Assembly (NCBI GenBank): GCA_036505215.1
Contig: DASXTW010000046.1
Location: forward strand, 1 to 64,000
Length of the DNA: 64,000 nt
Direction: 5' to 3'
Origin: DASXTW01 sp036505215
GTDB taxonomy: Bacteria; Actinomycetota; UBA4738
Each line of letters starts with the position of its first letter. Position 1 is the first letter of the stretch. Below the pieces are notes generated by a model that saw nothing but the letters and a program-made list of their open reading frames with translations, had not been told where the DNA came from and searched no databases. The position numbers were made by a program, and so were the translations under genes. Shown in pieces: positions 43,141 to 53,357 of this stretch.

Positions 43141-44675
43141 TGGCTGATCAGAAGGTTCTCGGCGGGCGATACGAGATCGACTCGATGCTCGGCCGGGGAG
43201 GAATGGCCGAGGTGTACCGCGGGACCGATCGCGTCCTCGGCCGGCAGATCGCGGTGAAGATCCTGGGGACGCAGTTCTCCAAGGACAACTCATTCGTCGC
43301 TCGGTTCCGCCGCGAGGCCCAGTCCGCCGCCGCCCTCAATCATCCCAACGTGGTGAGCGTCTTCGACACCGGATCCGACGACGGGACGCACTTCATCGTC
43401 ATGGAATACGTCCGGGGCAAGACCCTCTCCCAGGTCATCCGGGAGGACGGGCCCCTCATGCCGGAGCGCGCAGCGGAGATCGCGCTCGCGGTGGCAGAGG
43501 CGTTGGCCTTCGCTCACCGCAACGGCATCATCCACCGGGATGTGAAACCCGGGAACATCATGCTGACCCCCTCGGGTGACGTGAAGGTCATGGACTTCGG
43601 CATCGCTCGGGCCACGGCCTCGGACTCGCTGACCCAGACGGCCACGGTGCTCGGGACGGCCACGTACTTCTCGCCTGAACAAGCTCAGGGAGAGCCCGTC
43701 GACGCTCGATCCGACGTCTACTCGCTCGGCTGCGTGCTCTACGAGATGCTCGCCGGCCATCCACCATTCTCCGGAGAGACCGCGGTCGCCGTGGCATACA
43801 AGCACGTCAAGGAGGAGCCGGTCCCTCCGAGCCGTATCAACCGCGACGTTCCCGTGGACCTGGACGCCGTCGTTCTGAAGTGCATGGCGAAGAACCCCTC
43901 CAACCGTTACCAGTCCGCCGAGGACCTGGTGCGGGACCTGGAACGATTTCGGAGGGGTGTCCCGGTGATGGCCACACCGCTCCTCGCGCCGGAGTCCACC
44001 CAGGTGATCGAGCGGGCCACCCGCCCGACGGCTGTCCTGCCACCCCCTACCCTCGAAGAAGAGGAGAAGCGGCAGCGATGGATCGCCGGGATCATCCTCG
44101 GAGCGATCCTCCTCATCATCGCGGTGGCTCTGTTCTTCTTCGCCAGGAGCCTGCTCCAGACCGGCCAGCTCGTCGACGTCCCCAACGTCATCGATCGACC
44201 CGAGGCCGTTGCCCGCAACATCCTCCGCAACAACGGGTTCGAGGTGGGCAGGGTCGATCGCGTCGACTCGGACAAGCCGGAGGGGATCGTCGTGGACTAC
44301 TTCCCCAAACGGGCCGAACATGGCAGCACGATCAACCTGCGAGTCTCCAACGGCGTCAACCTGGTGAACGTGCCGAACGTGATCTGCGAATCGAGGGGTG
44401 CGGCCATCTCCGACCTGGAAGACGCGGGGTTCAAGGTACGGGTGATCGGCAGCTTGAACAACCCCCAGTGCAACAGCCCAGGTGACGTGACTCAGCAGGA
44501 CCCGCCAGGCAACAGCCGGGCCCAGAAGGGATCGGTCGTTCGGATCTGGGTCATGCCCAAGCCGTCACCCTCGCCCAGCCCCTCGCCGAGCCCGTCGCCG
44601 TCGCCCAGCCCCTCGCCGAGCCCGTCGCCCTCGCCCTCGCCCAGCGAGTCGCCCTCGGGAGAGCCGTCGCCCTAG
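43140..44675 (+). CDS. pknB: Ser/Thr protein kinase with two PASTA domains (PknB)
   Basis: A 511-residue receptor kinase controlling wall growth and division. Kinase domain (about 10-275) with LGRGGMAEVYRG, VAVKIL, HRDVKPGNIM and DFGIARAT; membrane segment (about 315-338); and two PASTA repeats (about 345-408 and 412-478), each starting with a VPNVI-type motif. Usual PknB has four PASTA repeats. The C-terminus is a Ser-Pro dipeptide repeat of about 30 residues that may traverse the wall. Confidence 0.93.
   Translation: MADQKVLGGRYEIDSMLGRGGMAEVYRGTDRVLGRQIAVKILGTQFSKDNSFVARFRREAQSAAALNHPNVVSVFDTGSDDGTHFIVMEYVRGKTLSQVIREDGPLMPERAAEIALAVAEALAFAHRNGIIHRDVKPGNIMLTPSGDVKVMDFGIARATASDSLTQTATVLGTATYFSPEQAQGEPVDARSDVYSLGCVLYEMLAGHPPFSGETAVAVAYKHVKEEPVPPSRINRDVPVDLDAVVLKCMAKNPSNRYQSAEDLVRDLERFRRGVPVMATPLLAPESTQVIERATRPTAVLPPPTLEEEEKRQRWIAGIILGAILLIIAVALFFFARSLLQTGQLVDVPNVIDRPEAVARNILRNNGFEVGRVDRVDSDKPEGIVVDYFPKRAEHGSTINLRVSNGVNLVNVPNVICESRGAAISDLEDAGFKVRVIGSLNNPQCNSPGDVTQQDPPGNSRAQKGSVVRIWVMPKPSPSPSPSPSPSPSPSPSPSPSPSPSPSESPSGEPSP
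44566..44672 (+). repeat. Ser-Pro coding microsatellite in pknB
   Basis: About 107 bases of imperfect repeats of TCGCCC, AGCCCC and AGCCCG encode the (Ser-Pro)n tail of PknB. Replication slippage could change tail length between strains without shifting the frame. Confidence 0.7.
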
Positions 44676-44768
44676 CCCTGGTTGGCATGCCGAGAGTGTC
44701 ACAAGCGTGCTGTAGCATCCCCTCACGCTGCGGCTGACGCTGCTGGCCCCTTTCCCCAACGGGAGCTG

Positions 44769-46391
<1,623 letters not shown>

Positions 46392-46398
46392 GCAAGGC

Positions 46399-46905
46399 TT
46401 AGGCGGACGCCGGTTCGGCCATCTCCAGGGAGGGAGCCGAGCAACGATGCTCTTCCCAGCGGCCGTTTCCCTCCAAGACCTTCCGGAGGGCGGCCCGAAG
46501 GTCATCGACGTCGGAGTCCGAGAGGTGGCTCGAGAAATACTCCTCCACACCCTGGAGGAACGCGGGAGTGGCCCGCTGGAGGGTCTCGCGCCCCTTGGCC
46601 GTGATGATGGCGTAGGTGACGCGCCGATCGGTTGGACAGGCCCCCCGGGTCACCAGGCCGGCCCCTTCCATTCGGTCGATCAGACGGGTCACACCGCTCT
46701 TGCTGAGCATGACGAGCCCGGCAAGGTCGAGCATCCGGAGTCTTCCTTCGGGCTCGGCAGCCAGCCGCGAGAGGACCTCGTGCCAGGCCAGCGGGATACC
46801 TCCCTCCCGTTCCAGCTTCCGCTCCAGCGCGTCCACCACCGCCGCGTGGGCCTGGAGCAACGTGATCCAGGCGCTCAGTTTCTCGGAGTCGGTGTTTCGT
46901 CCCAT
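46399..46905 (-). CDS. MarR-family transcriptional regulator
   Basis: A 168-residue winged-helix repressor. The MarR fold is seen with the helix-turn-helix (LDLAGLVMLSKSGVTRLIDRMEGAGLV) and the wing (CPTDRRVTYAIITAKG). Divergent from a YceI gene. A 7-base inverted repeat covers that gene's promoter, so it probably controls both. Start ATG at 46905. Confidence 0.88.
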   Translation of the reverse strand: MGRNTDSEKLSAWITLLQAHAAVVDALERKLEREGGIPLAWHEVLSRLAAEPEGRLRMLDLAGLVMLSKSGVTRLIDRMEGAGLVTRGACPTDRRVTYAIITAKGRETLQRATPAFLQGVEEYFSSHLSDSDVDDLRAALRKVLEGNGRWEEHRCSAPSLEMAEPASA

Positions 46906-46932
46906 TTCTTGAAGAAAGATACAGGGGAAAGG

Positions 46933-46961
46933 TTGACAGCGCAACCATCCTCGGGATAAAG
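46933..46961 (+). promoter_or_regulatory. Promoter of the YceI gene
   Basis: TTGACA (46933-46938), a perfect -35, is followed after 16-17 bases by GATAAA/ATAAAG (46955-46961). It would give a leader of about 60 bases. Confidence 0.6.
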
Positions 46962-46967
46962 TTGCGC
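46939..46967. promoter_or_regulatory. Probable MarR operator
   Basis: GCGCAAC (46939-46945) and GTTGCGC (46961-46967) form a perfect inverted repeat with a 15-base spacer that brackets the -10 region. GGTTG and CAACC (46931-46946) form a second, overlapping inverted repeat. Confidence 0.5.
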
Positions 46968-47028
46968 CCTCAACGGTTGTGGCAGGAACGAGCGGGCCCG
47001 AGCAGGGCCTGGAGGAGAGGAGGGCGCT

Positions 47029-47646
47029 ATGCCCGACGGAACGGCCACAGAAGACACGGCGCTCAAGGACACGGCCACCAGGACGGTCGGAGGGATCGAG
47101 ATCCCGGCTCCCGGCGACTGGGTCATCGATCCGGCCCACTCGAGCGTCAGCTTCGTGGCGCGGCACATGATGGTGTCCAAGGTCCGGGGTCACTTCGGGG
47201 AGTTCTCGGGAACGATCCACGTCGCCGAAGAAACCGAGCGCTCGTGGGCAGAGATCACGATCAAGGCTGCCAGCATCGACACGGGCACCGAGACCCGCGA
47301 CACCCACCTCAAGTCGGGGGACTTCCTCGACGTCGAGCGCTTCCCCGAGCTCACGTTCCGCAGCCTCCGGATCGAGCCGGGAAAGGGCCCGAATTTCCGG
47401 GCGCACGGACAGCTCACCATCCGGGACGTTACCCGGCCGGTCGTGCTCGATGTCGAATACGAGGGGGCCATCCCCGACACTCGCGGGGGGACCCGCGTGG
47501 CGTTCTCGGCGACCACGGAGATGGACCGCGAAGAGTTCGGCATCACCTGGAACATGGCCCTGGAGACCGGCGGAGTGCTGGTGGGACGCAAGGTGAAGAT
47601 CGAGCTCGAGGTCGCTGCGATTCAGGCGGCCGAGCAGCCAGCCTGA
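47029..47646 (+). CDS. YceI-family lipocalin-like protein
   Basis: A 205-residue protein with the YceI beta-barrel that binds isoprenoid or other long lipids. The typical start of the domain (WVIDPAHSSVSFVARHMMVSKVRGHF) is at about 33, and DTGTETRDTHLKSGDFLDVERFPELTF is the family hallmark. No signal peptide is seen, so it is expected in the cytoplasm, unlike E. coli YceI. Probably repressed by the divergent MarR protein. Confidence 0.9.
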   Translation: MPDGTATEDTALKDTATRTVGGIEIPAPGDWVIDPAHSSVSFVARHMMVSKVRGHFGEFSGTIHVAEETERSWAEITIKAASIDTGTETRDTHLKSGDFLDVERFPELTFRSLRIEPGKGPNFRAHGQLTIRDVTRPVVLDVEYEGAIPDTRGGTRVAFSATTEMDREEFGITWNMALETGGVLVGRKVKIELEVAAIQAAEQPA

Positions 47647-47676
47647 CGATTCGCGGCCTCAAGTCCTGAGAGTGAA

Positions 47677-47705
47677 TCCCGGAGCGGGCCCACCCGGCTC
47701 CGGGA
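47677..47705 (+). terminator. Hairpin after the YceI gene
   Basis: A perfect 9-base stem (TCCCGGAGC with GCTCCGGGA) with an 11-base loop, 31 bases after the stop. No T run follows, as is usual for actinobacterial terminators. Confidence 0.55.
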
Positions 47706-47805
47706 ACGACCGAATCAAGCGACGTGTCAGATCGGCATCGGGCCGGTAGAGTCGGTGGCTTGCCCAGGATGGGGTCCTGGCCTGCGCAACAAGGGGGAGG
47801 CTCTC

Positions 47806-50013
47806 ATGCTCGAACGACTTGCCCGGTGGAGCTACAAGCATCGCTGGCAGATGCTGGGGATCTGGATCGTCGCGCTGGTGGCGATCATTGCCCTTGGCAG
47901 CAGCGCCGGCGGCGACTACTCGAACAACTTCTCCTTGCCCGGAGCGGAATCGCAGAAGGCCCTGGACCTGCTCAAGGCACGGTTCCCGGCACGATCCGGC
48001 GACACCGCCGACATCGTCTTTCGGGCCGACGCGGGAGCGAACGACCCCCGCGTCCGGACCCAGATGCAAGGACTGTTCGCCCAGATCTCGAGCCTCGAGC
48101 ACGTCGACCAGATCGAGAGCCCGTACGGAGCGAACGGCGCCTCGCGGATATCCCGCGACGGCAAGATCGCCTTCGCCACGATCCAGTTCGACGTGGCCGC
48201 AGCCGACGTCGGGAAGGCCGAGGTCGACAGGATCCTGGAGCTCGGTGAACAGGCCGACGGACCTGGACTACGGATCGAGTTCGGTGGGAGCGTCATCCAG
48301 TTCGCCCAGTTCGAGCCGCCTGGCGGAGCGGAGGCGGTCGGCCTGCTGGCCGCCGTGATCATCCTGTTGATCACGTTCGGCTCTCTGCTGGCCATGGGAC
48401 TGCCCGTCATGACCGCGCTCTTCGGCATCGGCATCAGCCTCGGCCTCGTGCTGTTGTTCGCCAACTTCATGAACGTGCCGAACTTCACGCCCCAGCTCGC
48501 CTCGATGATCGGCATCGGCGTGGGCGTGGACTACGCACTGTTCATCGTGACCCGCTACCGGCAAGGGCTGCAGGAGGGGCTCTCTCCCGAAGAGGCGACG
48601 GTACTGTCGATCTCCACCGCCGGCAGAGCGGTGCTGTTCGCCGGCACCACCGTGGTGATCTCCCTCCTCGGCATCCTGCTGATGGGGTTCTCTTTCGTGC
48701 AGGGGATCGCGGTGGGTGGGGCGGCCGCCGTGCTCGTCACCATGCTCGCCTCCGTCACCCTGCTGCCCGGCGTGCTCGGATTCGTCGGGCGGAACATCGA
48801 CAAGCTGCACATCCCCCGGCTGCGCCGGACCGAGAACGCGTCGCGTGGATCCTTCTGGTTCCGATGGAGCCGGGTGATCCAGCGCCGGCCGGGCACGGCT
48901 CTCGTTGCTGGCCTCATCGTGCTCGGCTTCCTGATCGTGCCGTTCTTCAAGCTACGTCTGGGGGTGGCCGACGCGGGCAACGACCCCACCTCGCGCACTA
49001 CGCGCCGGGCCTACGACCTCCTGTCGCGGGGATTCGGACCCGGGTTCAACGGCCCGATGCTTCTGGTGGCCGAGCTGCCCAACGGGACCTCTTCCGACGC
49101 TCTGGGCAACCTCAGCCAGGTTCTGTCCAGGACCGATGGAGTGGCCGCCGTGTCGCCGCCCATCGCCAATCGGCAGGGCAACACCGCCATCATCACCCTG
49201 TACCCGACCACGGCTCCTCAGGATGCCCAGACTGACCAGCTCGTTGATCGCCTCAGGGACAGCGTCATTCCGCAAAGCATGAGCGGGACCGGAATCCCGG
49301 TTCTGGTGGGCGGACTGTCACCGACCTTCGCCGACTTCGCCCAGAAGATCGGCGACCGCTTGCCCGTATTGATCGGGGTCGTCCTGGCCCTGTCTTTCCT
49401 CCTCCTCATGCTCGTGTTCCGATCCCTGGTGGTCCCGCTCAAGGCGGTGATCATGAACCTGCTCTCGATCGGCGCCGCCTACGGCGTGATCGTGGCCATC
49501 TTCCAGTGGGGTTGGCTGAAGGGAGTCGTAGGCATCGGGAAGGCCGGGCCCATCGAGGCCTGGGCGCCGATGATGCTGTTCACCATCCTGTTCGGCCTGT
49601 CCATGGACTACGAGATCTTCCTTCTCTCTCGGGTCCGCGAGGACTACCTGGTGAACGGACGGCAGAACGGGCTGGCCGTCGCCAACGGCGTGGCCGCGAC
49701 GGGCAGGGTGATCACTGCCGCCGCGGCAATCATGGTTGCGGTGTTCCTGTCCTTCGTTCTGGGATTCCCCGACCGGGCCATCAAGCTCTTCGGCCTGGGT
49801 CTGGCCGTTGCGATCTTCGTTGACGCGACTCTCGTGCGGATGGTGCTCGTCCCAGCCACCATGGAACTGCTGGGGGACGTCAACTGGTGGCTCCCCAGGG
49901 CGCTCTCCCGCCTGCTTCCCCGGATCAGCGTGGAACGCGAGGCCGGGCCCGTTGTGGAGGCAGAGCTGGCGCTGTTCGACCAGCAGGTGGAGCCGGAACG
50001 GACGGGTGAATGA
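47806..50013 (+). CDS. MMPL/RND-family transporter
   Basis: A 735-residue inner membrane transporter with about 12 membrane segments in two halves, each with a large outside loop. The proton-relay motifs are seen as GIGVGVDYALFIVTRYR in the first half and LFGLSMDYEIFLLSRVREDY in the second. Actinobacterial members export lipids or small molecules. Start ATG at 47806 is preceded by AAGGGGGAGG (47791-47800). It may be expressed alone or from the YceI promoter by readthrough. Confidence 0.9.
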   Translation: MLERLARWSYKHRWQMLGIWIVALVAIIALGSSAGGDYSNNFSLPGAESQKALDLLKARFPARSGDTADIVFRADAGANDPRVRTQMQGLFAQISSLEHVDQIESPYGANGASRISRDGKIAFATIQFDVAAADVGKAEVDRILELGEQADGPGLRIEFGGSVIQFAQFEPPGGAEAVGLLAAVIILLITFGSLLAMGLPVMTALFGIGISLGLVLLFANFMNVPNFTPQLASMIGIGVGVDYALFIVTRYRQGLQEGLSPEEATVLSISTAGRAVLFAGTTVVISLLGILLMGFSFVQGIAVGGAAAVLVTMLASVTLLPGVLGFVGRNIDKLHIPRLRRTENASRGSFWFRWSRVIQRRPGTALVAGLIVLGFLIVPFFKLRLGVADAGNDPTSRTTRRAYDLLSRGFGPGFNGPMLLVAELPNGTSSDALGNLSQVLSRTDGVAAVSPPIANRQGNTAIITLYPTTAPQDAQTDQLVDRLRDSVIPQSMSGTGIPVLVGGLSPTFADFAQKIGDRLPVLIGVVLALSFLLLMLVFRSLVVPLKAVIMNLLSIGAAYGVIVAIFQWGWLKGVVGIGKAGPIEAWAPMMLFTILFGLSMDYEIFLLSRVREDYLVNGRQNGLAVANGVAATGRVITAAAAIMVAVFLSFVLGFPDRAIKLFGLGLAVAIFVDATLVRMVLVPATMELLGDVNWWLPRALSRLLPRISVEREAGPVVEAELALFDQQVEPERTGE

Positions 50014-50191
50014 CGGCGGAACGTCGGTGCACCCGCTGCTGATCCTGGCCTTCGACCGCGAGGCGGCGATCATCTCGGCACTGCTCGCGCTGATAGTCTC
50101 AGGCGTGGTCGTGTCCGTTGGCGCCTGGATCCTCCTGCGTCGTGAGCGCCGGCACGGAGTTGCCCCAGACGACCGCAAGGGCGGCGCGTAG
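50006..50191 (+). CDS. Possible small single-pass membrane protein
   Basis: A frame of 61 residues starting with GTG inside the end of the MMPL gene. One clear hydrophobic segment (about 22-44) is followed by a basic tail (RRERRH), a plausible topology. No family recognised and no strong ribosome binding site; overlap with the MMPL stop allows coupling. A second GTG at 50027 is possible. Confidence 0.35.
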   Translation: MNDGGTSVHPLLILAFDREAAIISALLALIVSGVVVSVGAWILLRRERRHGVAPDDRKGGA

Positions 50192-50239
50192 CCCGCCGGG
50201 GGCCCCCCGCGATCGAGCCGAAGGCGAGCGAGCGGGGGT

Positions 50240-50258
50240 GGCGGCGTCAACAGCCGCC
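50240..50258. terminator. Terminator-like hairpin
   Basis: GGCGGC (50240-50245) pairs with GCCGCC (50253-50258) around a 7-base loop, between the convergent MMPL and acyl-CoA ligase genes. Confidence 0.4.
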
Positions 50259-50278
50259 GTGTCGTCCACGCGCGCGGG

Positions 50279-52027
50279 TCACGATCCGGAGGACGCCCTC
50301 TCCTTCTCCTCTTCCTGGAGGACGCGCCTGAGAACCTTTCCCACCAGCGTCTCTGGGAGTGACTCCCTGAACTCGATCAGCTTGGGCACCTTGTAGCCGG
50401 TGAGCCCGGACTCGGCGTTGCGGCACCACTCGAGGATCTCTTCCGGTGTGGCCGTCTGGCCTTCGCGCAACACGATGTATGCCTTCACCGCTTCGCCCGT
50501 GGTCTCATCCGGAATGCCTGCCACACAGACCTTCAGCACCTTTGGGTGCCTGTAGATCACTTGCTCGATGTCGGTGGGATACACGTTGAACCCGGACACC
50601 AGGATCATGTCCTTCTTGCGGTCAACGATGTAGAAGTAGCCTTCCTCGTCCATCTTCGCGATGTCGCCCGAGAGCAACCACCTGGTGCCATCCTCGGCTT
50701 CCTTGATCATGCCGGCAGTCTCGTCGGGCCTGTTGAAGTACCCCTTCATGATCTGGGGGCCCGAGATGACCAGCTCGCCCACCTGGCCGGGCGGAACCTC
50801 CTTGCTCCAGTCCTCCAGCTCGACGATCCTGCACTCCGTGTCGGGAATGGGGAGGCCGATCGAGCCCGGCCTGGCCCGCCCGTCGAGGGGATTGGCGTGG
50901 GTGACAGGCGAAGTCTCCGTCAGTCCGTAACCCTCCACCACGGTCGCCCCAGTGATGCCGTGGAACTTCTCCGCCACCGCCAGCGGTAACGGCGCCGCCC
51001 CGGAGAGGCACGCTCGGACCGACTTGAGATCATAGTTGGGGGTCTCCTTGCCCTCGTTGATGGCGATGTACAGGCGGGGCACGCCGGGGAAGAGCGTCGG
51101 CTTCTCCTTCTGGAGGACCTTGAGCGTGGGCTCCAGCTCGAACCTCGGCATGAGCACGAGCTTCGCCGCCTTGTAGATGCCGAGATTCATGGCAACGGTC
51201 ATCCCATAGGCATGGAAGAACGGGATGATGCACATGATGGCCTCCCGGCCATCACGGAGGTCCGGGAACCACGCGGCGGACTGCATCACGTTGGACACCA
51301 GGTTGGCGTGCGTGAGCATGGCCCCTTTCGACAACCCGGTCGTTCCACCGGTGTAGATCAGCCCCGCGAGGTCGGTCGTGGGATCGACGTCGGCCACGGG
51401 GGTGGCCGGGTATGAGCCCGTCATGAGCTCGTTCCACCACCGGACCTTGGCCCCCGGCGGCACGGGCGGCCACGGTTCGCCGTGGTGGCGAGCCTCCTTC
51501 TTCAGCTTCAGGGGGACCAACAGATTCAGGGGGAAGCGAACGTAATCGGTGACCTTGGTGACCAGGACCTCTCGCAAGCCCACCTCGTCCTGGACCTCGG
51601 CCACCTTCGGGTAGAGCTGGTCGAGCGTGATGCAGACCTCGATCCCGGCATCCTTGAGCTGATGGGAGAGCTCCCGCTCGGTGTAGAGGGGGTTGTTCCC
51701 CACCACGACGGCGCCGATCCGAAGCGTGGCGTAGTAGCCGATCACGTACTGAGGGCAGTTCGGCAGGACCAGGCCTACCCGGTCCCCTCGCTGGACACCC
51801 AGGGACACCAGCACCCGGCTGAATTGGTCAACCTGCTTTACCAATTGTGAGTATGAGAGCGTCTTTCCCATCGGAGCGCCGGGTAGCCAGAAGGCCAGAG
51901 CGGGGGCATGGGGGTACCGGGCAGCAGCATCGGCCAGCAGCGAATACAGCGACTTCTCCGGATAGGGAGCCAGCGACTTCGGAACGCCCTCTGGGTAGCT
52001 GGCCAACCAGGGGTGGTGATCCATCAT
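50279..52027 (-). CDS. fadD: Long-chain fatty acid-CoA ligase
   Basis: A 582-residue adenylate-forming enzyme that activates fatty acids with ATP and CoA. The AMP-binding motif YTGGTTGLSKGAM, the YGLTETSP motif, the hinge region SGDIAKMDEEGYFYIVDRKKDMI and the C-terminal Lys motif (GYKVPKLIEF) are present. Start ATG at 52027 has GAGGAGC before it. Divergent from the sigma factor fusion gene. Confidence 0.92.
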   Translation of the reverse strand: MMDHHPWLASYPEGVPKSLAPYPEKSLYSLLADAAARYPHAPALAFWLPGAPMGKTLSYSQLVKQVDQFSRVLVSLGVQRGDRVGLVLPNCPQYVIGYYATLRIGAVVVGNNPLYTERELSHQLKDAGIEVCITLDQLYPKVAEVQDEVGLREVLVTKVTDYVRFPLNLLVPLKLKKEARHHGEPWPPVPPGAKVRWWNELMTGSYPATPVADVDPTTDLAGLIYTGGTTGLSKGAMLTHANLVSNVMQSAAWFPDLRDGREAIMCIIPFFHAYGMTVAMNLGIYKAAKLVLMPRFELEPTLKVLQKEKPTLFPGVPRLYIAINEGKETPNYDLKSVRACLSGAAPLPLAVAEKFHGITGATVVEGYGLTETSPVTHANPLDGRARPGSIGLPIPDTECRIVELEDWSKEVPPGQVGELVISGPQIMKGYFNRPDETAGMIKEAEDGTRWLLSGDIAKMDEEGYFYIVDRKKDMILVSGFNVYPTDIEQVIYRHPKVLKVCVAGIPDETTGEAVKAYIVLREGQTATPEEILEWCRNAESGLTGYKVPKLIEFRESLPETLVGKVLRRVLQEEEKERASSGS

Positions 52028-52199
52028 GCGCTCCTCGACTCAGGGTGGGGCAATTATGTCGGACCGATGCCCGGAGTAGCCAGGCCCGATCGACGACCCA
52101 GTGAGGACCGCGACCGAGATAACCTCGGGCGACGGGCGGGCGACTATTCAGCAAGGAGTGGCTTCGGAGCACGGCGTGGTGAAGGCGGGTGCCCGACAT

Positions 52200-53315
52200 A
52201 TGGATGGGAGCGATCCCGAGCTTGTCTTGGCGGCCCTGCGGGGCGACCGAGAGGCGTTCGGCCGGCTGATCGCACGCCACAGGCCGCTCTTGGTGGCGGT
52301 CTGCCGCAGGGTCCTGGGCGGGGACGGACTGGCGGAGGACGTCAGCCAGGAAGCAGTGCTCCAGGCGATGCTCAGCCTTGACCGTCTCCGCCGCCCCGAG
52401 CGGTTCGGGCAGTGGCTTGCCGGGATCGGCCTGAACGTCTCCCGACGGCGGCTGCGGGAGAGAGCGGCGGCCTCGTGGGCGTGGGAAGCAGTCCAGGGCG
52501 GCCGATCAGCGCCAGCCCGAATCACGGCGGAGCCGTCGCCAGAGGAGCTCTCCGAAACTGCCGAGATCGCCGCGAGGGTGCGTCAGGCAGTGAGGGAGCT
52601 GCCAGTCGGGCAGCGACGTGCGGTCGTCCTGTACTACCTGGCCGGGATGACTCAACAGGAGGTCGCCGCCTCACTCGGCATTCGGGTTGAGGCAGTGAAG
52701 GGGCGGCTGCACAAGGCCCGGACAAGGCTCAGGGAACTGCTGCGGTCGATATGGGAGGAGGAAGCGATGGAATCAGATGGCGCTGAGTGGATCGACATGA
52801 AGGTCTCTGACGTTCGCCGGGCCCCTGCAGAGGGGGAGGCCCGCGAGCGCTTCGTCGTCCTGCTGGAAGAACCGGACGCCGATCGAGGGCTCCCGATCTG
52901 GGTGGGGCAACACGAAGGCACCGCGATCGCCATGCTCCTGGAACGGACCGAGATGCCACGGCCCATGACCTTCCGCTTCCTGTTGAGCATGCTCGAGGCG
53001 GCTGGCTCCCGGCTGGATGAGGTCCGGATCAACCGCCTATCTGAAGGGACGTTCTACGCCGAAGCCGTGCTCGAAGGCGCCCAGGGACGGGCAATCGTCG
53101 ATGCCCGACCCAGCGATGCTCTTGCTCTTTCGCTCTTGGCCGGCGCTCCGATCCGGGTGAGCCAGGAGGTCCTCGAGGAGGTCGAGAGGGACGGGTCCGG
53201 GTCACGCAGCCGCTTCGATGCCGAGCGGGAACGCTACGCGGACGGCGCTGAGGAGATCGTTCGGCGCACCCGACGAGAGTGGGAGATCCAGCTCGAACAG
53301 CTTCGTTCCAGGTGA
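52200..53315 (+). CDS. ECF-type sigma factor fused to a bifunctional nuclease (DUF151) domain
   Basis: A 371-residue fusion. Residues about 6-88 are sigma-70 region 2 (AEDVSQEAVLQAM, then RFGQWLAGIGLNVSRRRLR). Residues about 125-186 are region 4 with its helix-turn-helix (YYLAGMTQQEVAASLGIRVEAVKGRLHKAR). Residues about 198-330 are a DUF151/BFN domain (LPIWVGQHEGTAIAMLLE, MPRPMTFRFLLSML, VDARPSDALALSLLAGAPI). A charged helix ends the protein. BFN proteins have been reported to have RNase/DNase activity. ATG at 52200 fits the sigma fold; in-frame GTG codons lie a little upstream. No anti-sigma gene is adjacent. An internal ATG at 52767 with a strong ribosome binding site could yield BFN alone. 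Confidence 0.85.
   Translation: MDGSDPELVLAALRGDREAFGRLIARHRPLLVAVCRRVLGGDGLAEDVSQEAVLQAMLSLDRLRRPERFGQWLAGIGLNVSRRRLRERAAASWAWEAVQGGRSAPARITAEPSPEELSETAEIAARVRQAVRELPVGQRRAVVLYYLAGMTQQEVAASLGIRVEAVKGRLHKARTRLRELLRSIWEEEAMESDGAEWIDMKVSDVRRAPAEGEARERFVVLLEEPDADRGLPIWVGQHEGTAIAMLLERTEMPRPMTFRFLLSMLEAAGSRLDEVRINRLSEGTFYAEAVLEGAQGRAIVDARPSDALALSLLAGAPIRVSQEVLEEVERDGSGSRSRFDAERERYADGAEEIVRRTRREWEIQLEQLRSR
52754..52769 (+). promoter_or_regulatory. Internal Shine-Dalgarno and ATG at the sigma/BFN junction
   Basis: GGAGGAGG (52754-52761) stands 5 bases before an in-frame ATG (52767). Initiation here would give a 182-residue protein that is exactly the BFN domain plus tail. It may be a working second start or a relic of two once-separate genes. 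Confidence 0.5.
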
Positions 53316-53357
53316 CCCAGCTGAGGAGGCCCCTACACAGGCCACGGGGGGCGCGGC

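Noticed and set aside
44566..44672. Tandem short repeats considered as a CRISPR-like array
   Set aside because: They are in frame in pknB, encode Ser-Pro, and have no spacers.
44682..44768. Longer ThyX start at 44682
   Set aside because: The extra 29 residues resemble no part of the family, and ATG 44769 has a ribosome binding site.
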